From Clostridia bacterium (GTDB lineage Bacteria > Bacillota_A > Clostridia > UMGS1810): DNA of 55,073 nt. The stretch lies in assembly GCA_017437345.1 (NCBI GenBank), contig JAFSBJ010000234.1:1-55073 (forward strand), read 5' to 3'. Both the position numbers and the translations under genes were made by a program. Position 1 is the first letter of the stretch. Every line of letters begins with the position of its first letter. Below, one piece after another: positions 16,932-25,613 of the stretch. A model generated the notes under the pieces. The model had not been told where the DNA came from. It searched no databases and saw only the letters and a program-made list of their open reading frames with translations.

Positions 16932-17906
16932 TTATTTCACTCCGTTTACTATATTTGTAGGATTACCGTCAAGATATGCTTTCAGATTGTCAAGTGAGTA
17001 ATCAATGAGTCTTTGTCTGCACTCAACAGCAGCCCAGCTTATATGAGGCGTTATATAGCAATTCTTTGCTGAAAGCAATGGGTTATCCATAGCAATAGGC
17101 TCATTACGAACTGCGTCAAGACCTGCCGCATATACCTTTCCGCTATTAAGCGCATCTGCTAAATCCTCTTCCACAATCAATGCTCCACGGCTGTTATTTA
17201 CGATTATAACTCCGTCCTTCATTTTAGCAATAGTATCTTTGTTAATCAGGTTCTCTGTTTCAGGGAACAACGGACAGTGCAAAGATATCACATCGGAATT
17301 TGCAAGAAGAGTATCAAGATCTACATATTTGCAATTTTCATTTTCCAGCGCTTCATTCTTATATGAATCAAAAGCTAAAACCTTCATCCCGAAGGCAAGT
17401 GCCGCGCGCATCATTATCTGGCCAATTCGTCCAAGGCCGATTATACCTATTGTTTTGTTTTCAAGTTCTATGCAGGAATAATCCCAGAAGCACCAGTCAT
17501 TTTCGTCATTTCTTCTGCCTTTTCTTACCTCTCCGTCATGATACCCTACATGGTTTGTAAGTTCTAAAAGCAGCGCAACTGCGTGCTGACCTATTGCCTC
17601 CGTTCCGTAAGATGGTACATTCGCAACAGGGATACCAAGTTCTTTTGCGCCGTTTACATCTACTGTGTTATAGCCTGTTGCTATTACTGAAACAAATTTT
17701 ACATTCGGGCATTTCTCCAAATCTTCTTTTGTTACAACAGTTTTATTAAGGAACACAATATCTGCATCGCCGATACGCTCAACAACCTGTTCCGGGAGAG
17801 TTCTTGAATATCTTGTAACCTCCCCGTATTTATCAAATTCACTCCAGTTTATTTCACCCGGATTTTCTCTTGGATAGTCAAGTACTACTATTTTCATTTT
17901 ATTCAC
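16932..17906 (-). CDS. D-2-hydroxyacid dehydrogenase
   Basis: This 324-residue NAD(P)-dependent enzyme has the Rossmann motif GLGRIGQIMM at about residue 155. The catalytic Arg is in NNSRGALI, the Glu in VRNEPIA and the His in ITPHISWA. The overall pattern is closest to glycerate dehydrogenase/hydroxypyruvate reductase members. It probably interconverts a 2-keto acid and a D-2-hydroxy acid produced in this pathway. It starts right at the end of the aldolase gene (17906/17907), so translation is coupled. Confidence 0.85.
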   Translation of the reverse strand: MNKMKIVVLDYPRENPGEINWSEFDKYGEVTRYSRTLPEQVVERIGDADIVFLNKTVVTKEDLEKCPNVKFVSVIATGYNTVDVNGAKELGIPVANVPSYGTEAIGQHAVALLLELTNHVGYHDGEVRKGRRNDENDWCFWDYSCIELENKTIGIIGLGRIGQIMMRAALAFGMKVLAFDSYKNEALENENCKYVDLDTLLANSDVISLHCPLFPETENLINKDTIAKMKDGVIIVNNSRGALIVEEDLADALNSGKVYAAGLDAVRNEPIAMDNPLLSAKNCYITPHISWAAVECRQRLIDYSLDNLKAYLDGNPTNIVNGVK

Positions 17907-18710
17907 CTACTTTATGTTTTTCAATACATCCATTTCTGTGTTATAACCTCTCATATAGAAGTCCTTATCGCTTGCTGTCCACAGAACATTACAGCCCATA
18001 TCACGATATTTCTGTGCAAGAACTTCATTATCACAGAATATTCCGCAAGACTTACCATATGAATTACTGATGTCAAAAATTTTCTGAATTGACTCAATCA
18101 TAATATCGCTCTTGATATCTTTCGGTGTCCCAACCATTACAGAAAGGTCGTATGGCCCTACCATAACTGCACTTATATACTCACCGTATTCTTCAAGCAT
18201 TTTCGGAAGCATTTCAATCCCCTTTGGAGATTCAATCTGCGGAAGCAAGAATCTTGTCTTTCCGAAATCGCCGAATGCTTCACCCGGTCTGAACTGTGCA
18301 TGACCGCCACAACCCTTTCTTCCTTCCGGATGGAAAAGCAATGCGTCAACTGCGACCTTTAACTGTTCAAGACTTTCTGTTCGGGGAATCATAATCCCGT
18401 CTGCCCCCATATCTATCGCCTTTGCAATGAGGTGGTATTCACTATCCTGTGCTCTTACAAACGCCGGAAGGCCCATAAGACGACACACCTGCAAAAGTTC
18501 AACAACATTCTGTGTATCAAATACTCCGTGTTCTGCATCAAAAAGAACATAATCAAGTTCGTCGCAATTCATTGCTTCTAAGATTATAGGACTTTTGAAA
18601 ATAATCATTGTTGTACCGATTACTTTTTCCTTATTCTTGAACTTTTCCGCAAGTCTTTCGTATTTATTCACGCCTGCGCCTTCTTTATGATTTGTTAAAT
18701 TGCTGTACAT
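17907..18710 (-). CDS. HpcH/HpaI-family aldolase
   Basis: This 267-residue class II aldolase has the family motifs LFDAEHGVFD, MIPRTES, LPQIESPKG (metal-binding Glu) and MVGPYDLSVMVG. Relatives cleave 2-keto-3-deoxy sugar acids, such as 2-keto-3-deoxy-L-rhamnonate, to pyruvate and an aldehyde. In this locus it is the likely carbon-splitting step. The ATG at 18710 has a strong AGGAGG 7 bases upstream but overlaps the GH28-like gene by 16 bases. A GTG at 18671 with AGAAGG is an alternative start that would remove 13 residues. Confidence 0.84.
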   Translation of the reverse strand: MYSNLTNHKEGAGVNKYERLAEKFKNKEKVIGTTMIIFKSPIILEAMNCDELDYVLFDAEHGVFDTQNVVELLQVCRLMGLPAFVRAQDSEYHLIAKAIDMGADGIMIPRTESLEQLKVAVDALLFHPEGRKGCGGHAQFRPGEAFGDFGKTRFLLPQIESPKGIEMLPKMLEEYGEYISAVMVGPYDLSVMVGTPKDIKSDIMIESIQKIFDISNSYGKSCGIFCDNEVLAQKYRDMGCNVLWTASDKDFYMRGYNTEMDVLKNIK

Positions 18711-20041
18711 TTAAAATCCTCCTCTGCCATAGCTTCTTTTTCTAAATTTATTGAATCGTACATAATATTTTCTGTTATTATCTCGCCCTCATTGCTCCAC
18801 TTCTTTATAAGCGGCGATTTTTCAATACCCGTAACTTCCACATTTTTCAAATAGACCTTCTTATAATAACAAAGGTTCATAAATGAGCCATCAGCATCCT
18901 TAAAGGAAATGCTTGAATCATATAAATTAAAAGATAAAGGCTCTTCCGCTCCGCCGTAAAGGGTAAGCGGATTCTTAATTCCAACCGCTTTAATATTTTT
19001 AAATGTAATATCTTTAAGCGGTTTATTTTTCTGCCAGGGTTCGTTGCCCGAGAAATTATAGTGAATAAACCTGTCTGTATTTTCTATACTGCAGTTTTCA
19101 ATCACAATATCTCCCGGAATATTTTTTATTTCTCTTGAAAAATCTGCGTAATATGTATACGCGCTGAGCATGTTGTAACGATGGCTCCCGTCAGGACTTT
19201 TACCCTCACGCTTCTCTTCATCCGAGAGACTGCCCCGAAAAAGATATTTTGCCGGTCCAAACATTCGGCAATCGCCGATATATACTCTTGTTCCGCCAAA
19301 CCTGAACGCACTGCAAGCTGTATTCATTACACAATTTTTAACCTTTACATCCGTGTTATCAATCCCGGCTATACAATCGTCTCCTGTATAGAATTTTGAA
19401 TTGTCAACCGAAATATTTTTGCAGGATGTAATATGTATACCGTCATGCCCCGCTATAACCGTAATATTATCGAATTGAATATTGCCGCAATCAAATAAGG
19501 CATGTGCCCAATTCGCGCTATTTCTTATTTCGTACCCGGAAAACCTGACATCTTTACATCTGTGAAAATTTATTGCATGAGGACCGCGGTATTTTTCTTC
19601 ACCAATCTCATCAAAGCAATCACGACCGTCTATATACGACCCTTTTTCGCCTGTTACCGAAATATTTTCCGCATCAACTGCGCGTATTATTGCATTGTTC
19701 CAACGGCTTCCCGCCTTATTCATATGATGAAAATTCTTCCTCACATCAACAGGCAACCACAAAACATCTGTCAAATCATTTTCCGATAAAGGCTGAACAG
19801 TATCCGACAAAATATTCATATAATCCTCAGGATTTCGACTTCCTATAAGATGCGCCCCTTTTGCAAGATGAATGCCTACATTTGAACGAAGACGAACATC
19901 TCCCACAAGAAAATCTCCCTGGGGTATAACCACCATGCCACCGCCTTGTTTAAAACAGTAGTCTATGGCATTTTGAATCTTATCCGTCTGCAAAACGCCG
20001 TTACTCTCCGCTCCGAAGTCTCTGATATTTACATTCAGCAT
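18695..20041 (-). CDS. GH28-like pectin-lyase-fold protein
   Basis: This 448-residue protein is a right-handed parallel beta-helix like polygalacturonases. The N-terminus IRDFGAESNGV with TDKIQNAIDYC and GGGMVVIPQGDF is typical of GH28-type enzymes. Two catalytic-type aspartates occur in YTGDDCIAG and a third in GHDGIHIT. The usual GHG histidine site is replaced by ACSAFRFGG and no clear RIK motif is present, so activity or specificity probably differs from a classic galacturonase. No signal peptide is present, so it acts inside the cell. It ends inside the aldolase gene and starts 1 base after GH36. Confidence 0.72.
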   Translation of the reverse strand: MLNVNIRDFGAESNGVLQTDKIQNAIDYCFKQGGGMVVIPQGDFLVGDVRLRSNVGIHLAKGAHLIGSRNPEDYMNILSDTVQPLSENDLTDVLWLPVDVRKNFHHMNKAGSRWNNAIIRAVDAENISVTGEKGSYIDGRDCFDEIGEEKYRGPHAINFHRCKDVRFSGYEIRNSANWAHALFDCGNIQFDNITVIAGHDGIHITSCKNISVDNSKFYTGDDCIAGIDNTDVKVKNCVMNTACSAFRFGGTRVYIGDCRMFGPAKYLFRGSLSDEEKREGKSPDGSHRYNMLSAYTYYADFSREIKNIPGDIVIENCSIENTDRFIHYNFSGNEPWQKNKPLKDITFKNIKAVGIKNPLTLYGGAEEPLSFNLYDSSISFKDADGSFMNLCYYKKVYLKNVEVTGIEKSPLIKKWSNEGEIITENIMYDSINLEKEAMAEEDFKCTAI

Positions 20042-20042
20042 C

Positions 20043-21989
20043 TTATACCCTCCTGTATTTTATCAGAGTTGAAGAATACTTTTTATCAAGTTTAATTTCA
20101 AAGCCCTGTTCTGACAGTTCTTTACCTGATATACGGCGTGTTTCATCATTATCACAGCAATGGAACTCATAGTCTGCGCCGATTTCAATGCCTCTAAGAT
20201 TAATGACTGTAGTTTTCATTGGAGATTTGCAGCGTCTGAACGCCATAATTATACCTTCGTCGCCACAGTCATCATACTGCCATACCGTCCAGGACGATTG
20301 GTCCATAGTTGTTGCCCCATGATTATAAAAATCACAGCTGAAATATTTTCTCACAGACTTATATTCTTCCAATGTAGCTTTTGCCCATTTGAAGTCAGCA
20401 TCGTCCATAGTCTGAAAAACAGTATTATAAAATGCTCCGCCCCAGCTTGAAGCATAGGTACTTCTTGCTGCATAAATATCGGATTTAGCCTTTGTTGTGC
20501 AACCCGTATACGGCAGATATCTTGAAATATTTGTGCCGTGAGTCTGTGTTACATCTGGTTCCGGATTGAATTCACACTGATAATCGCTACGAAAGAACGG
20601 AATTGCTCTTTTAAGAGTTTCAATATCAATTCGTCTTCCCCCTGATGCGCAATTGTCTATCATAAGGTCAGGATACTTTGCAAGCAGGTCATCCCAAAAC
20701 TTATAGAGGCCCATAATATGCTTTATCTCGCGTATACCACGACGGCCTTCTTCTTCATTCGCATCCCAATAAATTTCAGGTTCAAAATTGAAGTCCTGTC
20801 TCAGACACTCCATATTAAGTTTGTCTGCAAAAGAGCAAACTGTGTCAAACACATATTTGCGCGCGTCATCATTGCCCAAATCCATGAGACAGTGGGGGGA
20901 ATATCCCCCCGCTTTCTCATCTTTTACCCGGATTACATACTCGGGATGAGCTTTAACACTTTCTGTCCCTTCAATAACCCTCTCTGGCTCTATCCAGAAC
21001 ATCATACGCATTCCTGCATCCTCGCAAGCTTCTTTAACATCAGTCATACAATTTTTATGAACCCTTGGGTTCATATACCAGTCACCTGTAAAAGAAGCCC
21101 AGTCTCCCTCAAAAGCGTCATCACATTTTTTGGAGCTTCCATACCAACCTGCATCAATCCATTCCTGGTCGAATACTATGCCGTATTTCTTATACTCTCC
21201 TATACGCTTAATCATTTCTTCAGAAGTAAGTCCACCCCATAATTCATTAGCTATAAGGTAATTCTTCTTTCTGTTTCTGCGGGTTGTGCAGGAGAAATGG
21301 TCTTTGATAAGGTGTCTGAATTTATTCGATGCATTTTCGCTTCCATTATCGTATTCCATAACGAGAACCGAAGTAGTTCTGATGCATTCACCCTCATTCA
21401 GGTAAAATTCAGCTCTTTTCATTCCGGTTTTTACTGTAATACCATTCTTATATTTTGTGAATTGTGCCTTCCAGCCTCCGGACCAACCAATTGCAACTAT
21501 TGCACCTTTATTGCCCTGATTGATTTCGAAGAATGGCATCATCCCATTGCTGGGCACTCCGCCTGTATTGGTATATTCAAGACTCTGATTTTCATTCCAG
21601 ATATAATCCTCGTGGAATGAAAATTCTGTTGAAGACTCCCAATCATCACATCGATACTTAAGTCCCGGAACACAGCCTTTCATTTTTATAATTTTCGGCG
21701 CCCCATCTGTCAGTCTGTCTCCCTTGAATTTGTGAATATATTCAGGAAGATTCACTAAAATATCACAGTCATTTATTTGCGAAAGCATTTTTGACTTGCC
21801 TTCACCGCTATAACTCCAATATATAACCCATTCCGTTGCGTCATACTCTTTATAGTATTTCTTTCTCAGCTCAGCGATCAATCCGTCCTCTAAGCTATAT
21901 GTAATTTTGTCATCTGTCTCGGTTATCTTCTTGGAAAGCTCCGAAAATGGCACTCCGTCGTAAGTAAACGAAAATTTTGGCTGTATCAC
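20043..21989 (-). CDS. GH36-family alpha-galactosidase
   Basis: This 648-residue protein fits GH36 alpha-galactosidase: an N-terminal beta-sandwich, then a TIM barrel with MMFWIEPERVI, the nucleophile aspartate in CLRQDFNFEP, the DNCASGGRRID loop, and the acid/base aspartate in FFRSDYQCE. A C-terminal beta domain ends the chain. It lacks a signal peptide, so it should remove alpha-galactosyl (or related) residues from imported oligosaccharides. RQDFN replaces the more common KWDMN around the nucleophile, which suggests a divergent subgroup. It lies 13 bases after the secreted glycosidase gene in the leftward operon. Confidence 0.85.
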   Translation of the reverse strand: MIQPKFSFTYDGVPFSELSKKITETDDKITYSLEDGLIAELRKKYYKEYDATEWVIYWSYSGEGKSKMLSQINDCDILVNLPEYIHKFKGDRLTDGAPKIIKMKGCVPGLKYRCDDWESSTEFSFHEDYIWNENQSLEYTNTGGVPSNGMMPFFEINQGNKGAIVAIGWSGGWKAQFTKYKNGITVKTGMKRAEFYLNEGECIRTTSVLVMEYDNGSENASNKFRHLIKDHFSCTTRRNRKKNYLIANELWGGLTSEEMIKRIGEYKKYGIVFDQEWIDAGWYGSSKKCDDAFEGDWASFTGDWYMNPRVHKNCMTDVKEACEDAGMRMMFWIEPERVIEGTESVKAHPEYVIRVKDEKAGGYSPHCLMDLGNDDARKYVFDTVCSFADKLNMECLRQDFNFEPEIYWDANEEEGRRGIREIKHIMGLYKFWDDLLAKYPDLMIDNCASGGRRIDIETLKRAIPFFRSDYQCEFNPEPDVTQTHGTNISRYLPYTGCTTKAKSDIYAARSTYASSWGGAFYNTVFQTMDDADFKWAKATLEEYKSVRKYFSCDFYNHGATTMDQSSWTVWQYDDCGDEGIIMAFRRCKSPMKTTVINLRGIEIGADYEFHCCDNDETRRISGKELSEQGFEIKLDKKYSSTLIKYRRV

Positions 21990-22002
21990 AGCTTATCACC
22001 TC

Positions 22003-25000
22003 TTAGTTTGTAAAGTCGTTCTGAATTTCTTCTCTGTATGTACCTGTATCAACCTGATATCCGCCTTCTTCATTGCCGATGAATATGAAATCCTTATACA
22101 ATGAAGGGGACTTCTTGGTACAAGTACCTAAGGTGTATTCTATAAATCTTTCTCTTTCTACCATATCGCCATCGTTGATACCAAAGTTGAAGCCAACTTT
22201 TGAATTAAGCTCAAGCTTTGTAGGTTCAATTTCGCTGAGCGGAAGTCTGATATAGTATCTTGTTATGTTATATCTGTTATCACGTATAACTTTCATATAG
22301 TCAGGGCTGAGCGCCTTCTGAACATTTTCACGGTTATAATATTCCCAGATATCATTTCCGGCTGAAGCATAAGAGAAGCCGATTTCATAATCGTCCGCCT
22401 GATATGCAGTTGCCTTATCACAAAGTGAGTCAATTGAAATCTGGACATTATCTCCGTTCCAGTTACCGGAGCCTACAAACATATTACTATGGTAATCATC
22501 ATACACATCCACAAGGATATACAGGTATGATGAACTCCACTTCATAAACGCACGGGTTGCTATATTACTCTTCTCCCACGCTTCTGCTTGTTCAGGATCT
22601 GATGGGCTTCCAATATGAACAGGATATGCATTCTCCCAGTCTTTAAGGCTGCCGTCATAATCTGCCGGAGCAACATCTTTGTCTGCCTTAACAATAAGGT
22701 TGAAGTCAATAGGCAACTTCTTTTCAACCAGAATCTCGCCATCAGCTTTCTTTACCTTAATGCCTATAACATATTCGTTGAATTTCGCTTTTGCCTTTTC
22801 CTCTATTTCAAGCTTAACAACCTTTTGGCCTGCGCCATCAAACTCAAGATCAATAACGCTGTTTTTAAACTTCCAGCCCTCAGGAGGTGTAATTTCAAAA
22901 ATTCCGTCCGCTTCACCGTCATAAAGACAATCAATAACCATTTCCACGCTTTCAAGTTCATCAAAACTTGCATTGGTAGAATTCAGTGTTACATCAAACA
23001 GTGGGTTTACAGAAACCGGGAAAATAAGATATGAAATTTCCTCATCATTTCCCATAAAGCTTATTCTGTAAGTATAGTCGCCGGCAGGTTTATCAGCCGG
23101 AATTTTGAAGGAAAGTTCCTGCGTCATACGGTTGTCATCCATTACTTCCATCGTGTAACGCTCTGAAACCTCTTGACCTTTTTCGTCAGTTATAACTGCA
23201 TAACCGCTAATAGCATTTTTGCCTTCATTTATAACAGTATATTTTACAGTTTCAGTTTCCGCCTGGAATGAATTTACATATGAAGGGTATGAATGGGTAA
23301 CAATTTTAGCATAATTGTGTACTGTTTCTTTTTCCGCAAACTTTTCAGTCCACGCGCAAAGCTTAACCGATAACAAGTCATATCCCTTTACTATAGCATT
23401 TGACCCGTCAAAGCTATCTGCTACTCGGAAATTATACTTCTTTCCCTGTCCGTATATCTTCTCTGCAATTCTTAAAGATGCATCCTCATTGCCTTTTATA
23501 TTCGTGATAAAATCACCTGCGCGTTTAACCGCTGCATGAGATTTTGGAGCAAAGGATGAATCCTCCATGGCTAAGACAATATAGCGATTTATCTTGAACA
23601 ATTTGTCGAGCATTGTGCCAAGCTGTTCGATGCTATATGTTGTTCCGTCATACTCTGCAATAATCTTGTCGCCAAATTCAAAAAGCTTGTTTGCAAATTC
23701 CTCAGGTGTTGCAATGTTTTTATTAACGGTTGCTGCATCAGAAAGAGCCTTAATGTCGGATACATCCGCAACAGTTCCCCACTCTTCTGCGAACTCTGTC
23801 ATCTTTGCACTTACGGTTTTCGCCAAAGTATTCTTCAAAACAGATTTATCTACCTGCTGAATATAGATTGGAGATTTACCTAATTCAAAAGATTTTTCTT
23901 TGATTTCATTGCCGTTTACATCTTCGATATACCAATTTTCATTAGCAGTAAACGCTACCGCTTCAGCCGGTGCCCAGGCAATAATCATGGCCTTGCCTTC
24001 ACGAAGATATACATAAGCATTGATTTTTTCACCCAAATCAAGCTCGCCAACATACTGGGCAGTATTCAGCATTTTTGTAGCCTGAGCCATTGCAATATAT
24101 CCTGCCTTAGGGCTCCAGTCATAATCAACAATGCCGAAATTGGATTCTCTGTCTGTTTCGCTTGGCCCGTTATCTTTAAATGAATAGAAATAAGTTCCGT
24201 CAATTTCGTGCTTATCGTTATACACAAGTGCTTTAACAATGTTTTCCGCCTGAACTTCTTCGCTTACGCCCTGTGTGCTCTTTGGTGTAGGATAACCTGT
24301 TTCTGTAATGTAACAGTCCATCCAGCCACCATATTCGTCTTCAAGGTCTAAGAACTTGCCGATCAGCGGTTCATAGCTTGTGTCAATATCTCTCGGGAAG
24401 CTATACGGATGGAAAGAATAGCCATCTATATAAGGATAAACATCTGTATTGAACATTTTATGTATATATTCAATGGCATCCGTTCCGTTAGCTATATCAA
24501 GCGCAATAACCGGCATATCAGGGTATCTCTCTTTAGATTCAAGAGCAATGAGTCTCTGCATAACCGAATATTCGTATGCACTCGGGAGTTTTGGCCAGTA
24601 GTTTTGTAAATTAGGCTCATTCCATATAGCATATGTTGTCTGATAAGCCTTTTCGATTGGATAATGATCAAATTTTTCCCTTACAAAACTCATAAGAGCA
24701 TCCATCTGTTCTACTGTTCTTGGAGCCGTTTCGCCTTTTTCATCTTTATATAAATCTATACCACGGCTACCGCCAACAAATTCAAGGTTATTCATATCCT
24801 CAAAATAATCACGGTAGATGTTTGTGCCTATGAAATTATATATGCCGGGCATTTTTTCGACAGATACCCATGTACCTGCGCTGGAATATCGGATATTGAA
24901 AAGTCCGCACTTTTTCAGCAAATCGGCCTGATTTGATGCCAAATCACGAATTTCATATCCCCCCGTCTGAGTCATTCCGGCAGTTATGCCTATTCTTGAA

Positions 25001-25422
25001 TAACTGTCAAGTGCCCTTGGCACATAAAACTCCACAATGCCCATTCCAAGAGTTTTCTCAGCGGCAACTCTGTCGCCATCCATAACTCTTACGCTCATAT
25101 CATAGGCGCCTTTTGGAAGCTCAGTAAGACTGATTCTCTTTTTAATATATCGTCCAGCTTTAATGCTGATTGAATCCTTATATGTTGTGTTAAACCCGTC
25201 TGTCGAATAACATATATCATATACGCGGTCATCTCCGCCAAGGATTCTGATTTCAACAGTAAAGTATGCATCACTTTTATCCTGTATATAAGAAGGTGCC
25301 CCCGGAAAATCTATGCTTATTTCCTCAAAACCGGGCGCTTCAGCGGCAAATACACTTGCCGCACAGCACAATATAGTAATCATCAGCATAAGAAAGCCGA
25401 AAACTTTACCGAATTTTCTCAT
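22003..25422 (-). CDS. Secreted clan GH-A glycosidase with C-terminal CBM9-like domain
   Basis: This 1139-residue exported protein has a signal peptide (about residues 1-26). After a beta domain comes a TIM barrel resembling GH39/GH5: the acid/base glutamate is in AIWNEPNLQN (about 267) and the nucleophile glutamate in YITETGYPTP (about 372). Middle domains are Ig-like. The last 190 residues, with DYDGSLKDWENAY, YILVDVYDD and NWNGDNVQISID, resemble CBM9. It has no SLH repeats or membrane anchor. Its glycosidase part is paralogous to the protein at 42490-45945. It probably trims a polysaccharide outside the cell. AAGGGA precedes the ATG. Confidence 0.8.
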   Translation of the reverse strand: MRKFGKVFGFLMLMITILCCAASVFAAEAPGFEEISIDFPGAPSYIQDKSDAYFTVEIRILGGDDRVYDICYSTDGFNTTYKDSISIKAGRYIKKRISLTELPKGAYDMSVRVMDGDRVAAEKTLGMGIVEFYVPRALDSYSRIGITAGMTQTGGYEIRDLASNQADLLKKCGLFNIRYSSAGTWVSVEKMPGIYNFIGTNIYRDYFEDMNNLEFVGGSRGIDLYKDEKGETAPRTVEQMDALMSFVREKFDHYPIEKAYQTTYAIWNEPNLQNYWPKLPSAYEYSVMQRLIALESKERYPDMPVIALDIANGTDAIEYIHKMFNTDVYPYIDGYSFHPYSFPRDIDTSYEPLIGKFLDLEDEYGGWMDCYITETGYPTPKSTQGVSEEVQAENIVKALVYNDKHEIDGTYFYSFKDNGPSETDRESNFGIVDYDWSPKAGYIAMAQATKMLNTAQYVGELDLGEKINAYVYLREGKAMIIAWAPAEAVAFTANENWYIEDVNGNEIKEKSFELGKSPIYIQQVDKSVLKNTLAKTVSAKMTEFAEEWGTVADVSDIKALSDAATVNKNIATPEEFANKLFEFGDKIIAEYDGTTYSIEQLGTMLDKLFKINRYIVLAMEDSSFAPKSHAAVKRAGDFITNIKGNEDASLRIAEKIYGQGKKYNFRVADSFDGSNAIVKGYDLLSVKLCAWTEKFAEKETVHNYAKIVTHSYPSYVNSFQAETETVKYTVINEGKNAISGYAVITDEKGQEVSERYTMEVMDDNRMTQELSFKIPADKPAGDYTYRISFMGNDEEISYLIFPVSVNPLFDVTLNSTNASFDELESVEMVIDCLYDGEADGIFEITPPEGWKFKNSVIDLEFDGAGQKVVKLEIEEKAKAKFNEYVIGIKVKKADGEILVEKKLPIDFNLIVKADKDVAPADYDGSLKDWENAYPVHIGSPSDPEQAEAWEKSNIATRAFMKWSSSYLYILVDVYDDYHSNMFVGSGNWNGDNVQISIDSLCDKATAYQADDYEIGFSYASAGNDIWEYYNRENVQKALSPDYMKVIRDNRYNITRYYIRLPLSEIEPTKLELNSKVGFNFGINDGDMVERERFIEYTLGTCTKKSPSLYKDFIFIGNEEGGYQVDTGTYREEIQNDFTN

Positions 25423-25433
25423 ATCCCTTCACC

Positions 25434-25613
25434 TCACTCATATACCACTATCATTTTTGGTGCTGTGCTCTGGAAGAACACAAAGACCATTTGAGACTCG
25501 TTAGCGAAATGAATATAGTCTTTAATCTCCCCAACCTTTATAAGGGAGGTTGCCACACTGCCTCTGACTTTTTCTACCTTGTAAATCATAGAGGTTGACG
25601 CTGTAAAGGATTA
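25434..25613 (-). pseudogene. In-frame coding extension beyond the stop of the SLH gene
   Basis: After the TAA at 25611-25613 the same frame stays open for 58 codons and ends with TGA at 25434-25436, only 11 bases before the next gene. The hypothetical peptide contains SMIYKVEKVRGSV, GEIKDYIHF and a beta-rich end MVFVFF...PKMIVVYE, which looks like a genuine C-terminal strand pair of a surface protein. This suggests that the SLH gene was originally 868 codons long and now carries a nonsense mutation. Stop read-through or a sequencing error are alternatives. Confidence 0.6.

Noticed and set aside
25437..25589. Separate small gene starting at ATG 25589 on the minus strand
   Set aside because: It has no ribosome-binding site and is exactly in frame with the SLH gene upstream, so a split gene explains it better.
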